Assembly: GCA_027021285.1 (NCBI GenBank)
Contig: JALUUP010000464.1
Location: 1 to 7,005, forward strand
Origin: Bacteroidota bacterium
GTDB taxonomy: Bacteria > Bacteroidota > Ignavibacteria > SZUA-365 > JAADGX01
Length of the DNA stretch: 7,005 bases
Reading direction: 5' to 3'
The notes beneath the pieces are model-generated. The model was not told the DNA's origin, searched no databases, and saw only the letters and a program-made list of their open reading frames with translations. Shown piece after piece: positions 1-6,408 of this stretch (positions are counted from its first letter, which is position 1; every line of letters starts with the position of its first letter). The translations under genes and the position numbers were made by a program.

Positions 1-147
1 CCAGTTGACATCGGGAAGGGCATGGTAGAGAAGAGACGCCACGTTGGCTAGATTGGCCAGGGCATCGCTCTCACCGTCAAGGAGAGACCGTAAGGCGGAG
101 AGGATGGCGTGGTTTGATGCGCCGACTGATGGGATTTCTTCGGTCAT
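1..147 (-). CDS. Free methionine-(R)-sulfoxide reductase, GAF-domain type (N-terminal part, cut by window edge)
   Basis: This leftward reading frame runs off the left end of the window, so only the first 49 residues are seen. They read MTEEIPSV..., then a helix ending in LANLANVASLLYHALPDVNW. The pattern 'LANxxALLYxxLPDxNW' is the opening of the fRMsr (MsrC/YebR) family, which is a single GAF domain of about 150-170 residues. These cytosolic enzymes reduce free L-methionine-(R)-sulfoxide with the help of thioredoxin. The catalytic cysteines lie further on and are outside the window, so activity cannot be judged. The ATG at 147-145 is the only start codon in this frame before an in-frame stop at 204-202. 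The ribosome-binding site is weak. The gene diverges from the outer-membrane protein gene at 259. Family assignment rests on the N-terminal motif alone but that motif is distinctive. Confidence 0.8.
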   Translation of the reverse strand, partial: MTEEIPSVGASNHAILSALRSLLDGESDALANLANVASLLYHALPDVNW

Positions 148-218
148 GGATTTGATCCAGTGTGACGGGATGAAATAAGCATCATCACAACATAGTGGTT
201 TTCATTATGGCAGAATAG

Positions 219-226
219 TATATTTG
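219..226 (+). promoter_or_regulatory. TAnnTTTG-type promoter element for the outer-membrane protein gene
   Basis: TATATTTG matches exactly the TAnnTTTG (-7) element of Bacteroidota sigma-ABfr promoters. It would place the transcript start near 231-233, about 26 bases before the ATG at 259. A clear TTTG/TTG -33 element about 20 bases upstream is not seen (the sequence there is TGGTTTTC), which lowers confidence. The element overlaps the possible -10 box of the divergent promoter. Confidence 0.45.
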
Positions 227-227
227 G

Positions 228-238
228 TCGGATTCCGA
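228..238. repeat. Small perfect inverted repeat between divergent promoters
   Basis: TCGGA-T-TCCGA is a perfect 5-base inverted repeat with a one-base centre. It lies just after the plus-strand TATATTTG element and inside the spacer of the possible minus-strand promoter. Its position would suit an operator affecting both genes, but a repeat this short can occur by chance. Confidence 0.35.
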
Positions 239-258
239 TATTCAAAAAGGAGAAGGTC

Positions 259-813
259 ATGACATCAATACGGGTAATGGGTGTGTTTGTCATCTGTCTG
301 CTTCTGCTTGCGAACGCGCAATCGCGTGGCCAGGAAAACCAGAAGACGCCGGAGGAAAATACGAAACAGGTGATTGATGTGTCAAAGGAAAAAAGTGTAT
401 TCAACACTACCGATGTCTGGGGAATCGGGTTGAATGCCGGGTTGTTGTCCGGAATAGGATTGTCAGGACGGTTTCATCCACAAGGACGATTCTGTTTCCA
501 GCTGACGGGTGGATATCTGGGTCTGGAGGATCAGGCCTTATGGTCCGTCGGTGGCGAGGGCCAATTTGATTTTGATGCGACCGTCCGATCGCGGTTTTAC
601 GGGTACCTCGGCTTGGGTTTATATTACCAGGACGAATCCGACCAGAAGCAGAACAAGCTTAAAGCGCCGTTTCGCCTGGGTATCGGTGTTGCCTACGAAT
701 GGAGCATTTCTCCAAAACTGATATTCAACGCTAATATGGCCTTTACGTTTTTCGTCGGATCGTCGGAAGTGCTGCCTCTACCCCAAGTAGGTCTTTATTA
801 CTATTTCAACTGA
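259..813 (+). CDS. Secreted outer-membrane beta-barrel-like protein, function unknown
   Basis: The 184-residue product starts with a signal peptide: Arg5, a hydrophobic stretch at about 6-19, and a likely cut after ANA (residues 18-20) that leaves Gln21 at the new N-terminus. Residues 21-50 are polar and rich in Gln, Glu and Lys. From about residue 53 onward the chain alternates polar and hydrophobic residues with many Gly and aromatic residues (GIGLNAG, GYLGLGLYY, GIGVAYEW, VGLYYYFN). That gives about seven or eight candidate beta strands, as in small OmpA-type or OmpW-type barrels. The chain ends YYYFN, near but not exactly the usual terminal aromatic signal for barrel assembly. The start is supported by AAGGAG at 247-252, six bases before the ATG, one of the few good ribosome-binding sites in the window. 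No specific family is recognised. Location in the outer membrane is inference from the pattern. Confidence 0.75.
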   Translation: MTSIRVMGVFVICLLLLANAQSRGQENQKTPEENTKQVIDVSKEKSVFNTTDVWGIGLNAGLLSGIGLSGRFHPQGRFCFQLTGGYLGLEDQALWSVGGEGQFDFDATVRSRFYGYLGLGLYYQDESDQKQNKLKAPFRLGIGVAYEWSISPKLIFNANMAFTFFVGSSEVLPLPQVGLYYYFN

Positions 814-979
814 ACCCTGGTTCGTCACGGAGCGATACATGAATGTGGGTTGGGCGCTGTGGTTGCGCTGCGGGCTTGTTTGAGCAGGGAAGCATTCAAT
901 ACGAGTGGGGGAACAACACCGGTTTTGAGGTATACAACCTTGAGCGGTTCGAAGTTCTTTGATATTCTCGATGGATTTC

Positions 980-1010
980 TTGCACTGAAGCCGTGCATTT
1001 ATTACCTTTA
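980..1010 (+). promoter_or_regulatory. Possible promoter of the tRNA pair
   Basis: TTG at 980-982 is followed after 20 bases by TACCTTTA at 1003-1010, one base off the Bacteroidota TAnnTTTG element with suitable spacing. It would start transcription about 8 bases before the first tRNA, which is short but possible. The rest of the gap from 814 holds no gene that can be supported. Confidence 0.35.
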
Positions 1011-1024
1011 AGCTTAATTTGGCC

Positions 1025-1097
1025 GGGGCTGTAGCTCAGGTGGTAGAGCATCTGCCTTTTAAGCAGAGGGTCGATGGTTCGAGTCCATCCAGCCTCA
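1025..1097 (+). tRNA. tRNA-Lys (anticodon TTT)
   Basis: A complete 73-base cloverleaf can be folded by eye. The acceptor arm GGGGCTG (1025-1031) pairs with CAGCCTC (1090-1096) with one G-T pair. The D stem is GCTC/GAGC (1034-1037 with 1046-1049). The anticodon stem TCTGC/GCAGA encloses the loop CTTTTAA with anticodon TTT at 1058-1060. The T stem GATGG/CCATC encloses TTCGAGT. The discriminator base is A1097. The following bases are CCG, so the 3' CCA is not encoded and must be added after transcription. Confidence 0.97.
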
Positions 1098-1104
1098 CCG
1101 GATT

Positions 1105-1187
1105 GCGGAAGTGGTGAAATTGGTAGACACGCCATCTTGAGGGGGTGGTGCCCACCGGGTGTGCGGGTTCGAGTCCCGCCTTCCGCA
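1105..1187 (+). tRNA. tRNA-Leu (anticodon GAG)
   Basis: An 83-base class II tRNA. The acceptor arm GCGGAAG (1105-1111) pairs with CTTCCGC (1180-1186). The anticodon stem CCATC/GGTGG (1132-1136 with 1144-1148) encloses TTGAGGG, with anticodon GAG at 1139-1141, reading CUC and CUU leucine codons. A long variable arm (CCC-ACC-GGG, 1151-1159) is typical of leucine tRNAs. The T arm is GCGGG-TTCGAGT-CCCGC. The discriminator base is A1187 and CCA is not encoded. It lies only 7 bases after the lysine tRNA, so both are very likely processed from one transcript. Confidence 0.97.
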
Positions 1188-1205
1188 CGAAGTTAAGTCA
1201 CACAG

Positions 1206-1244
1206 AACGGGAACGAGCAGAACCTTGAATCGCCCCCGTTTTTT
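1206..1244 (+). terminator. Possible terminator after the tRNA pair
   Basis: AACGGG (1206-1211) can pair with CCCGTT (1235-1240), and the T-run 1239-1244 follows. The loop of 23 bases is large for an intrinsic terminator, so efficiency is uncertain and readthrough into the next gene is possible. No separate promoter for the gene at 1267 is evident. Confidence 0.4.
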
Positions 1245-1266
1245 CATCAACAACCTGTAAGATCAT

Positions 1267-2031
1267 ATGAAACGATTATCATATTTCCTGATCGCCATTC
1301 TGATGTTGCCCTTGGCATTACACGCCCAATCGAAATCAAGTCTTAATGCTGAAGCAGGCAAGCTGTATAACGCCGGTAACGCCATGTTGAAAGCAGGGAA
1401 TTATTCCGGAGCCATCGAGAAATATCGTGCGGCGCTCGAAATACAGAAAGACTACCGGATATACTACCAGATGGGACTGGCGCTGAAGAAATCCGGCAAG
1501 TTGGATGAAGCGCTGGAATCCTATGAAAATGCGGTGAAGATGAAACCCGATTTCCATTTGGGCTATAATGCGATCGGCGGTGTTTACATCATCAAGAAAA
1601 ACTATGCAAAAGCCAGTGTGTCGTACAGGAAAGCGCTTGAGCTGAAGAAGGGGTTCAGGCCGGCGAACATTGGACTTGCCGCGGCGAATACGGGACAAGC
1701 CAGTCAGCTTGTTAAACGATCATCGTTCGAAAAAGCGCTCCCTCTTCTCAAGGAAGCCATCGAGGTCGCGCCTACATACGGCAACGCTTATCTCTATTTG
1801 GCAATTGTCTATAACAAGCTCGGGAAATCCGACGCGGCGATCGATGCTGCTACCAAAGCAATCAAGTATTTAAAACCCAGGTCCCGTGGGGCGGCGTACT
1901 TCGAGCTTGGGGTGGCATACAGGAACAAGGGAAACGTTGCCAAGGCGCGTGAAGCATTCATGAAAGCGAAAAAAGATCCCAAGTTTTCCCGCAACGCCAA
2001 GTACGAAATCGAACGTCTTCCCAAGCATTAA
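1267..2031 (+). CDS. Secreted tetratricopeptide-repeat (TPR) protein
   Basis: The 254-residue product begins with a signal peptide (KR at 2-3, hydrophobic 5-18) and a likely cut after LHA (18-20), leaving Gln21. The mature part is almost entirely TPR helices at about residues 30-63, 64-97, 98-131, 137-171, 172-205 and 209-242. They carry typical TPR positions such as 'GNYSGAIEKYRAALEI', 'GKLDEALESYENAVKMKPD' and 'GKSDAAIDAATKAI'. The fourth unit is irregular, with an inserted stretch near 140-153. TPR arrays are protein-binding scaffolds, so a role in envelope assembly or a periplasmic complex is likely; the partner cannot be named. No membrane anchor, enzyme domain or lipobox is seen. The ATG at 1267 has no good ribosome-binding site, but the signal peptide supports it. 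The gene ends 29 bases before a strong hairpin terminator. Confidence 0.9.
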   Translation: MKRLSYFLIAILMLPLALHAQSKSSLNAEAGKLYNAGNAMLKAGNYSGAIEKYRAALEIQKDYRIYYQMGLALKKSGKLDEALESYENAVKMKPDFHLGYNAIGGVYIIKKNYAKASVSYRKALELKKGFRPANIGLAAANTGQASQLVKRSSFEKALPLLKEAIEVAPTYGNAYLYLAIVYNKLGKSDAAIDAATKAIKYLKPRSRGAAYFELGVAYRNKGNVAKAREAFMKAKKDPKFSRNAKYEIERLPKH

Positions 2032-2060
2032 GCGTCACAACCATATCATGAAAGCTGCCC

Positions 2061-2084
2061 ATCCCGCCATCGGCGGGATTTTTT
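2061..2084 (+). terminator. Intrinsic terminator of the TPR gene, in the convergent gap
   Basis: ATCCCGCC (2061-2068) pairs perfectly with GGCGGGAT (2072-2079) across an ATC loop, and a six-T run (2079-2084) follows. This is a textbook plus-strand terminator for the TPR gene. The T-run overlaps the stop codon (2085-2083) of the converging TonB receptor gene. On the minus strand the hairpin comes just after that stop codon but is not followed by a T-run, so it may only protect that transcript's 3' end. Confidence 0.85.
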
Positions 2085-4272
2085 ACAACGATGTTTCCAG
2101 GACGAGCGTGAAATAGCGGATGGGCGCCATGTTTCCAACGACTTCCACGTAATAGTAATTGAAAAGATTGTTGACCATCCCGGTCAGTAGAAGTTCATGT
2201 CCCAACAACCGGCTTTTCCATTGCAGTCGAACGTCGGTTCTCCAAATAGGCACTCGCTTGTCGGCATCGCGGACGATGAAACTGATTTCATCGTCGATCG
2301 TTTCGACCCTGCTGAGATAGCGCACATCCACGCCGGCTAAGAACGCTCCGTAATGCAAGTTCATGTTCATGATAAGCAGGTGCCGGGGACGGTACTTCAA
2401 CGTCTGGTTCAACGTGAGATCAACGGGGTCGAGGTACGTGTATCCAAGTTGGAATTGGAGCAAATCATCAAACATCGTTGAGGAAATGGAGATTTCGCCG
2501 CCAAGTATTCGGGCCTGGGTGATGTTCTGAAATACGATTCTCGCATCCGATGAATCAATGATTGGTTCAACGAGGTCATTATAATCGTTTCGGAAAAGCG
2601 CCAGGTCAATCACGGCAAACGGGAAAATCACCTGGCGAAACCCGATTTCGTAACTCGTACTTCGCTCCGAGAGAATGTCAGGATTCGGTTTCGTTTGGAG
2701 ACCGGCCGCGCCTGCGACCGCAAAGCGTTCCGCGATGGACGGGGAACGAAAGCCCAGGCCGACTGATGCCCGAATCGTGCTGCCGGGAGCGGGATCGTAT
2801 GTCATTCCCACGCGGGGATTAAATCGTCCGTCGACCTTGGCGATGTCCACCTTGGTGTAATCGCCACGAACACCTGCGGTGACCCGCACGTCACGGAAAA
2901 GCGAGAATTCGTCCTGAAGGTATAGCGCCCATGAAACGGCGGATCTGCGTCCAAACGTCCGGGCATCCACGTAGTACCAACTTGCATCCATTCCACCGGT
3001 AAGAAGATGTCCCTGAACACCGGAGTAGATACCTTGCCATTGATATCCCACGACATAGGCGCTCGATTGGACGCGGTCCGCGGGACGCAAGGAAAAATCC
3101 GAAGTATCGGACTTGGTGTCATTTTCTGTGTGATAGACGTACAGCCGGTTTTCCATCGAGAATAAGGAATTAACAAGCCATGAATGCTTCGCGTATACGT
3201 ATTGCTTGTTTGACACGACCCTTTCGGAGAGGTCGGTGTTATCGGGTGGCACGAGAGGTTGCTTTAGACTCTTCCAGAAGATCCAATTGCCGCGGTTATT
3301 ACTGGCGATGTTGGCAGAGACATGGAGCTGATGGTTGTTCGCGAGTTTCAGCCATCCGCTTCCTGTCACATTCCATCGCACGAAATCATCCATTTTCCGG
3401 TATCCCTGATTGCCGTAAACCCCTGCGGAGATGCGAAAAGACGACGCCGTGTACACTTTTTGGATTCGTCCATACGCCGCATTGAACCAGCGCGGTGATT
3501 CCCCCCACCAGTTCCAATCTGCATAGCTGGTCCGGTCGTAGAACCCGGAAAACAGGCGGAAACGCAGTTCATCGTTTTGCGGTTTGCTCGTGATGACGTT
3601 TACCACGCCTCCAAGAGCTGATGAACCGTATAATGCCGAGCCCGCCCCCTTCAGAACCTCGATCCTCTCCACATCAAACATGGGAACGACATCGTGTTTG
3701 ATCTCTCCCCCGTCGGCGCTGAGAAGCGGGAAACCGTCGATAAGAAGCAGCACCCGTGAACCCAGGGAACGACTGTAACCGCTCGAACCGCGAATGTTTA
3801 CCTGGTCATCGGTCATGTTCACACCGGGAATGTACCGCAATGCCTCGTCCAGGGAAGTTAGCGCCCGGAAATCAATATCACGTCCTTCCATGATACTTAA
3901 GCTCACCGGCACCTCCTCAAGACTTTGGGGGCGTCTTCCCGCCGTGGTGACGATTTCTCCCAGTTGCAGCGGCGTCTCTTCCAGTTCAAAATCGAGTTGC
4001 AGTCGTTGGCCGGCATTGAGGCTTACTTCTTTTATCTGCGTCCGGTACCCAACCATGCTGCATCGAACCTTGTAGGTACCAGCGGGAAGGATAATCCGGT
4101 ATTCTCCGTGTTCATCCGACGCAGCGCCATATCCGGTGCTGACGCAAACGATGTTGGCCAGCATAAGCGGTTCGCCGGCTGAAGAGACCTTCCCGTAAAT
4201 GGTGGCTTTCGGCTGGGCTGGAAGTATGTGACCTGCCAACGCCAATACAATGATAAAGAGTGAACGATTCAC
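2083..4272 (-). CDS. TonB-dependent outer-membrane receptor with carboxypeptidase-regulatory-like domain
   Basis: This 729-residue protein imports a bound substrate through the outer membrane using energy from TonB-ExbBD. It has a signal peptide cut after LPA (17-19), leaving Gln20. A carboxypeptidase-regulatory-like (CarboxypepD_reg) beta domain follows at about 22-97 (IYGKVSSAGEPL, DEHGEYRIILPAGTYKVRCSMVGY). A TonB-box-like stretch EIVTTA lies near 106-111. The plug is at about 115-229 (VNIRGSSGY, LLLIDGFPLL, IEVLKGAGSALYGSSALGGVVNVIT). The 22-strand barrel fills the rest, with FRSPSIAERF near 508-517 and NNLFNYYY near 701-708 typical of the family. It ends RYFTLVLETSL, with Leu rather than the usual terminal Phe. 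The start is GTG at 4272-4270, overlapping the kinase stop codon (GTGA), and it directly precedes the signal peptide. The substrate is unknown; a corrinoid is a guess from the adenosyltransferase in the operon. A siderophore, sugar or peptide is equally possible. Confidence 0.93.
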   Translation of the reverse strand: MNRSLFIIVLALAGHILPAQPKATIYGKVSSAGEPLMLANIVCVSTGYGAASDEHGEYRIILPAGTYKVRCSMVGYRTQIKEVSLNAGQRLQLDFELEETPLQLGEIVTTAGRRPQSLEEVPVSLSIMEGRDIDFRALTSLDEALRYIPGVNMTDDQVNIRGSSGYSRSLGSRVLLLIDGFPLLSADGGEIKHDVVPMFDVERIEVLKGAGSALYGSSALGGVVNVITSKPQNDELRFRLFSGFYDRTSYADWNWWGESPRWFNAAYGRIQKVYTASSFRISAGVYGNQGYRKMDDFVRWNVTGSGWLKLANNHQLHVSANIASNNRGNWIFWKSLKQPLVPPDNTDLSERVVSNKQYVYAKHSWLVNSLFSMENRLYVYHTENDTKSDTSDFSLRPADRVQSSAYVVGYQWQGIYSGVQGHLLTGGMDASWYYVDARTFGRRSAVSWALYLQDEFSLFRDVRVTAGVRGDYTKVDIAKVDGRFNPRVGMTYDPAPGSTIRASVGLGFRSPSIAERFAVAGAAGLQTKPNPDILSERSTSYEIGFRQVIFPFAVIDLALFRNDYNDLVEPIIDSSDARIVFQNITQARILGGEISISSTMFDDLLQFQLGYTYLDPVDLTLNQTLKYRPRHLLIMNMNLHYGAFLAGVDVRYLSRVETIDDEISFIVRDADKRVPIWRTDVRLQWKSRLLGHELLLTGMVNNLFNYYYVEVVGNMAPIRYFTLVLETSL

Positions 4273-4904
4273 GGTTTCCGGCTGGCTGAAACTTCTTTCT
4301 CCAGAGTTTCTCTGATCATTGTCAGGACATGTTCCTGGTGTTCCGGGTTGTGGACGAAATCGATTGCAATTGAATCCACAACCAGCAATGGCCCCTTGTC
4401 GTATCGCTCGATCCAGTCTTCGTATAAGCTATTGAGGCGTTCAAGGTAGGATGGATCGATATCTTGTTCGAAATCCCTTCCCCGTGCCTTGATCTGATTA
4501 ACTAATGTTGAAACGTCCGCTCGCAGGTACACCAGTAAATCCGGTGCTCGTAAGAACGACGTCATTGTTTCGAAAAGCGCGACGTAATTCTCGTAGTCGC
4601 GATCGTCCATATTGCCCATGTCGTGCAGGTTCCGGGCGAAGATTTCCGCATCCTCGTAGATCGAGCGATCCTGGACCACGGTATTTTTGGAGGTAGAGAT
4701 TTTTTGATGCTCGATAAAGCGCCGCGAGAGAAAGTACACTTGGAGGTGAAATGCCCAACGTCTCATATCAGCATAAAAATCCCGCAGGTAGGGATTGTCG
4801 GACACGGATTCGTAGAATGGTTCCCATCCGTATTTTTCACTGAGAAGTCCTGTCAGTGTCGATTTTCCGGCGCCGATGTTACCCGCAATGACGATGAAAC
4901 TCAT
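4269..4904 (-). CDS. Deoxynucleoside kinase (deoxyadenosine/deoxyguanosine kinase family)
   Basis: This 211-residue cytosolic enzyme transfers phosphate from ATP to the 5' hydroxyl of a deoxynucleoside, the first step of salvage toward dNTPs. The P-loop GNIGAGKS is at 8-15. Glu32 in FYESVSDNPYL lies where the family's substrate-site acid is found. The signature VQDRSIYEDAEIFA (77-90) contains the catalytic-region DRS at 79-81. The arginine-rich lid RGRDFEQ is at 141-147. Length and motif order fit the dNK family (dCK/dGK/dAK type) fully, with no missing key residue. The base specificity (dA, dG, dC or dT) cannot be read safely; bacterial members of this shape are often dAdo/dGuo kinases. The ATG at 4904 overlaps the stop codon of the adenosyltransferase gene as ATGA, and its own stop overlaps the receptor's GTG, so translation is probably coupled in both directions. 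Confidence 0.93.
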   Translation of the reverse strand: MSFIVIAGNIGAGKSTLTGLLSEKYGWEPFYESVSDNPYLRDFYADMRRWAFHLQVYFLSRRFIEHQKISTSKNTVVQDRSIYEDAEIFARNLHDMGNMDDRDYENYVALFETMTSFLRAPDLLVYLRADVSTLVNQIKARGRDFEQDIDPSYLERLNSLYEDWIERYDKGPLLVVDSIAIDFVHNPEHQEHVLTMIRETLEKEVSASRKP

Positions 4905-5476
4905 GACGGTGTCTTGTTGCGATCATCGAGTTGCTTGCGATCCCACGTCGTTTCCTCAACATCGTGCATATGGTTCACGTGACGTGCCAGGACGAAGAGA
5001 TAATCGGAAAGCCGGTTGAGGAAAATGCGGCTGGCAGGAGTAATCGCTTCCGCGCTTCCGAGAGCGATAACCCGTCGTTCCGCACGACGACAAATGGTGC
5101 GAGCCACGTGAATAGCTGCAGCGCATGGATGCCCCCCCGGCAGGATGAATTGCCGCAAAGGAGGAAGCGAGGTCTCCAATTTGTCAATCGCTGTTTCCAG
5201 GGTTTCTACCAGCGATTGAATGATTCGATCATCGACGCTTTTATGTCGATCAGGCGGAGTTGCGAGATCGGTACCGATCGTAAACAGGTCTCTCTGGATA
5301 TTTTGCAATAAACGTGTGACGCCGTCATCACCGGACAGGGATGCAGCCATTCCCAGGACCGCGTTCAATTCATCAACGGCGCCGTATGCTTCAATGCGCG
5401 CGTTGTCCTTGCTGACTCTCATTCCTCCGAAGAGACTGGTTGTTCCATCATCTCCGGTTCTGGTATAGATCTTCAT
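4901..5476 (-). CDS. Cob(I)alamin adenosyltransferase, PduO type
   Basis: The 191-residue product transfers the 5'-deoxyadenosyl group of ATP to the reduced cobalt of a corrinoid, giving adenosylcobalamin (coenzyme B12). All family marks are present: the N-terminal ATP-binding TRTGDDGTTSLFGG (5-18), YGAVDELNAVLG (31-42), FILPGG (110-115), the helix VARTICRRAERR (124-135) and NRLSDYLFVLAR (154-165). Length is normal for a single-domain PduO enzyme, which works as a cytosolic trimer. It is not of the CobA or EutT type. The ATG at 5476 overlaps the stop of the membrane-protein gene as ATGA, and no good ribosome-binding site precedes it, so it probably depends on coupled translation. The corrinoid-dependent enzymes it serves are not in the window. 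The gene name is left open because related genes are called pduO, cobO or yvqK in different organisms. Confidence 0.95.
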   Translation of the reverse strand: MKIYTRTGDDGTTSLFGGMRVSKDNARIEAYGAVDELNAVLGMAASLSGDDGVTRLLQNIQRDLFTIGTDLATPPDRHKSVDDRIIQSLVETLETAIDKLETSLPPLRQFILPGGHPCAAAIHVARTICRRAERRVIALGSAEAITPASRIFLNRLSDYLFVLARHVNHMHDVEETTWDRKQLDDRNKTPS

Positions 5477-6408
5477 GGTGCGGGTTTCGGTTTGGATGAC
5501 AAGATACTTTTTACCTCTGCGGGGGGAGGGATGCCGTTCCAGACGAAGGTAACTTCTCCATTGTCAAGAAGAAACGTGCGGGGAAGTTGACGATACAGCG
5601 ATCGTGCGAAGCGCGGTTCTATTGCTCCGAGCTGGGCGGCCAACCCGCTGGAAAAACGCAGGGCACCGAGCGTCTCCGGTCCGTCGATTGTCAAGGCAAT
5701 CACGGTCGGGATAGCTTCATCCTCGGTCAATGCGTTGACACGGTTGATGACGTCCCCCTCTGATTCCGTCTCGAGAGAGAACAGAACGATGAGATGTTCC
5801 CCGTCGTTCATGTTGACGTGGAGACCTTCCACGGGCCACGAATTGAAAACCGCGCCGGGTTTGAGATTCGTGGCAATATCATCGACGGGTAACGCCATGT
5901 GAAAGACCAGGAGAAGAGCGGCGATCACTCCACCGCCTATGGTCGTTACCGGTTTCCAAATCGGGGCTTCCTGTCGTGAGTGCCACAAGACCGGTAAGGC
6001 AAAGAGGAGCATGACAAGAAAGAACATATCCTCCACCAACACTTCTTCGTGCGATCTGTTCACGAGATTTCCGAAACAACCACAAGCCGAGGCCGACCCC
6101 TGCAACCAGGCATATGCGGTAACCGCGATAAAAAGCAGCATGAGGGTGATCGCGGAGAGAATGGTGATTCGCGGCCAGAGATTGATTACAAGCGCAAGCC
6201 CAAGCATCCATTCGCCGATGACCAGGCTCCAGGCAAGAAAGATGCTCCACGATTCCGGCGTGATTCCGTACGAGGCGATCTCTTCGGCAAATGCATTTGG
6301 ATCGAAACCTTTCAGGGTCCCCGCCACCAACAAAACGATTCCCACGATGATTTGAAATCCCCGGGCCAGGATGCGAAGGACGGTATTTCGGGAAAGGTTC
6401 GATTTCAT
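5473..6408 (-). CDS. MauE/DoxX-type membrane protein with a C-terminal thioredoxin-like domain lacking cysteines
   Basis: The 311-residue protein has a membrane part with hydrophobic segments at about 12-31, 54-76, 80-102, 126-143 and 152-173. It carries the motif CGCFG at 109-113, between the third and fourth segments, as in MauE-like members of the DoxX superfamily, which are linked to disulfide chemistry in the cell envelope. After the last segment comes a soluble part (about 183-303) with strands HLIVLFSLE and IPTVIALTI, a Leu-Pro at 275-276 where a cis-proline would sit, and LDNGEVTFVWNG. This resembles a thioredoxin/TlpA fold, but the usual WCxxC site is replaced by LFSLETES and the domain contains no cysteine. 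It probably binds or positions a partner rather than reacting itself. The ATG at 6408 overlaps the stop of the thioredoxin-like gene upstream, an obvious partner. A quinone-linked electron relay is possible. Fold of the tail is inference. Confidence 0.8.
   Translation of the reverse strand: MKSNLSRNTVLRILARGFQIIVGIVLLVAGTLKGFDPNAFAEEIASYGITPESWSIFLAWSLVIGEWMLGLALVINLWPRITILSAITLMLLFIAVTAYAWLQGSASACGCFGNLVNRSHEEVLVEDMFFLVMLLFALPVLWHSRQEAPIWKPVTTIGGGVIAALLLVFHMALPVDDIATNLKPGAVFNSWPVEGLHVNMNDGEHLIVLFSLETESEGDVINRVNALTEDEAIPTVIALTIDGPETLGALRFSSGLAAQLGAIEPRFARSLYRQLPRTFLLDNGEVTFVWNGIPPPAEVKSILSSKPKPAP

Larger units (their letters stand above)
217..245 (-). promoter_or_regulatory. Possible sigma70-like promoter for the methionine sulfoxide reductase gene
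   Basis: Read on the minus strand, TTGAAT (245-240) is followed after 17 bases by TATACT (222-217). This is close to the generic -35/-10 consensus with ideal spacing and would start transcription about 60 bases before the ATG at 147. Housekeeping promoters of Bacteroidota usually do not follow this consensus, so the match could be chance in AT-rich DNA. Confidence 0.4.

Noticed and set aside
144..407. Minus-strand reading frame of 87 residues across the divergent promoter region
   Set aside because: It overlaps the signal-peptide region of the gene at 259 and the start of the reductase gene in another frame, and has no recognisable domain.
896..1135. Minus-strand reading frame of 79 residues
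   Set aside because: It runs antisense through the lysine tRNA; the stretch GWTRTIDPLLKRQMLYHLSYSP is the familiar false protein made by translating a tRNA gene backwards.
1025..1187. tRNA genes as an integration site for a mobile element
   Set aside because: No integrase, no repeated tRNA 3' end and no change in gene character is seen on either side within the window.
2802..3176. Minus-strand reading frame of 124 residues inside the receptor gene
   Set aside because: It is a shifted-frame shadow of the barrel region; the receptor frame is intact across it, so there is no frameshift.
4901..5476. Cobalamin riboswitch directly ahead of the adenosyltransferase or receptor gene
   Set aside because: The genes overlap by four bases with no leader space; a riboswitch, if any, must lie to the right of the window.
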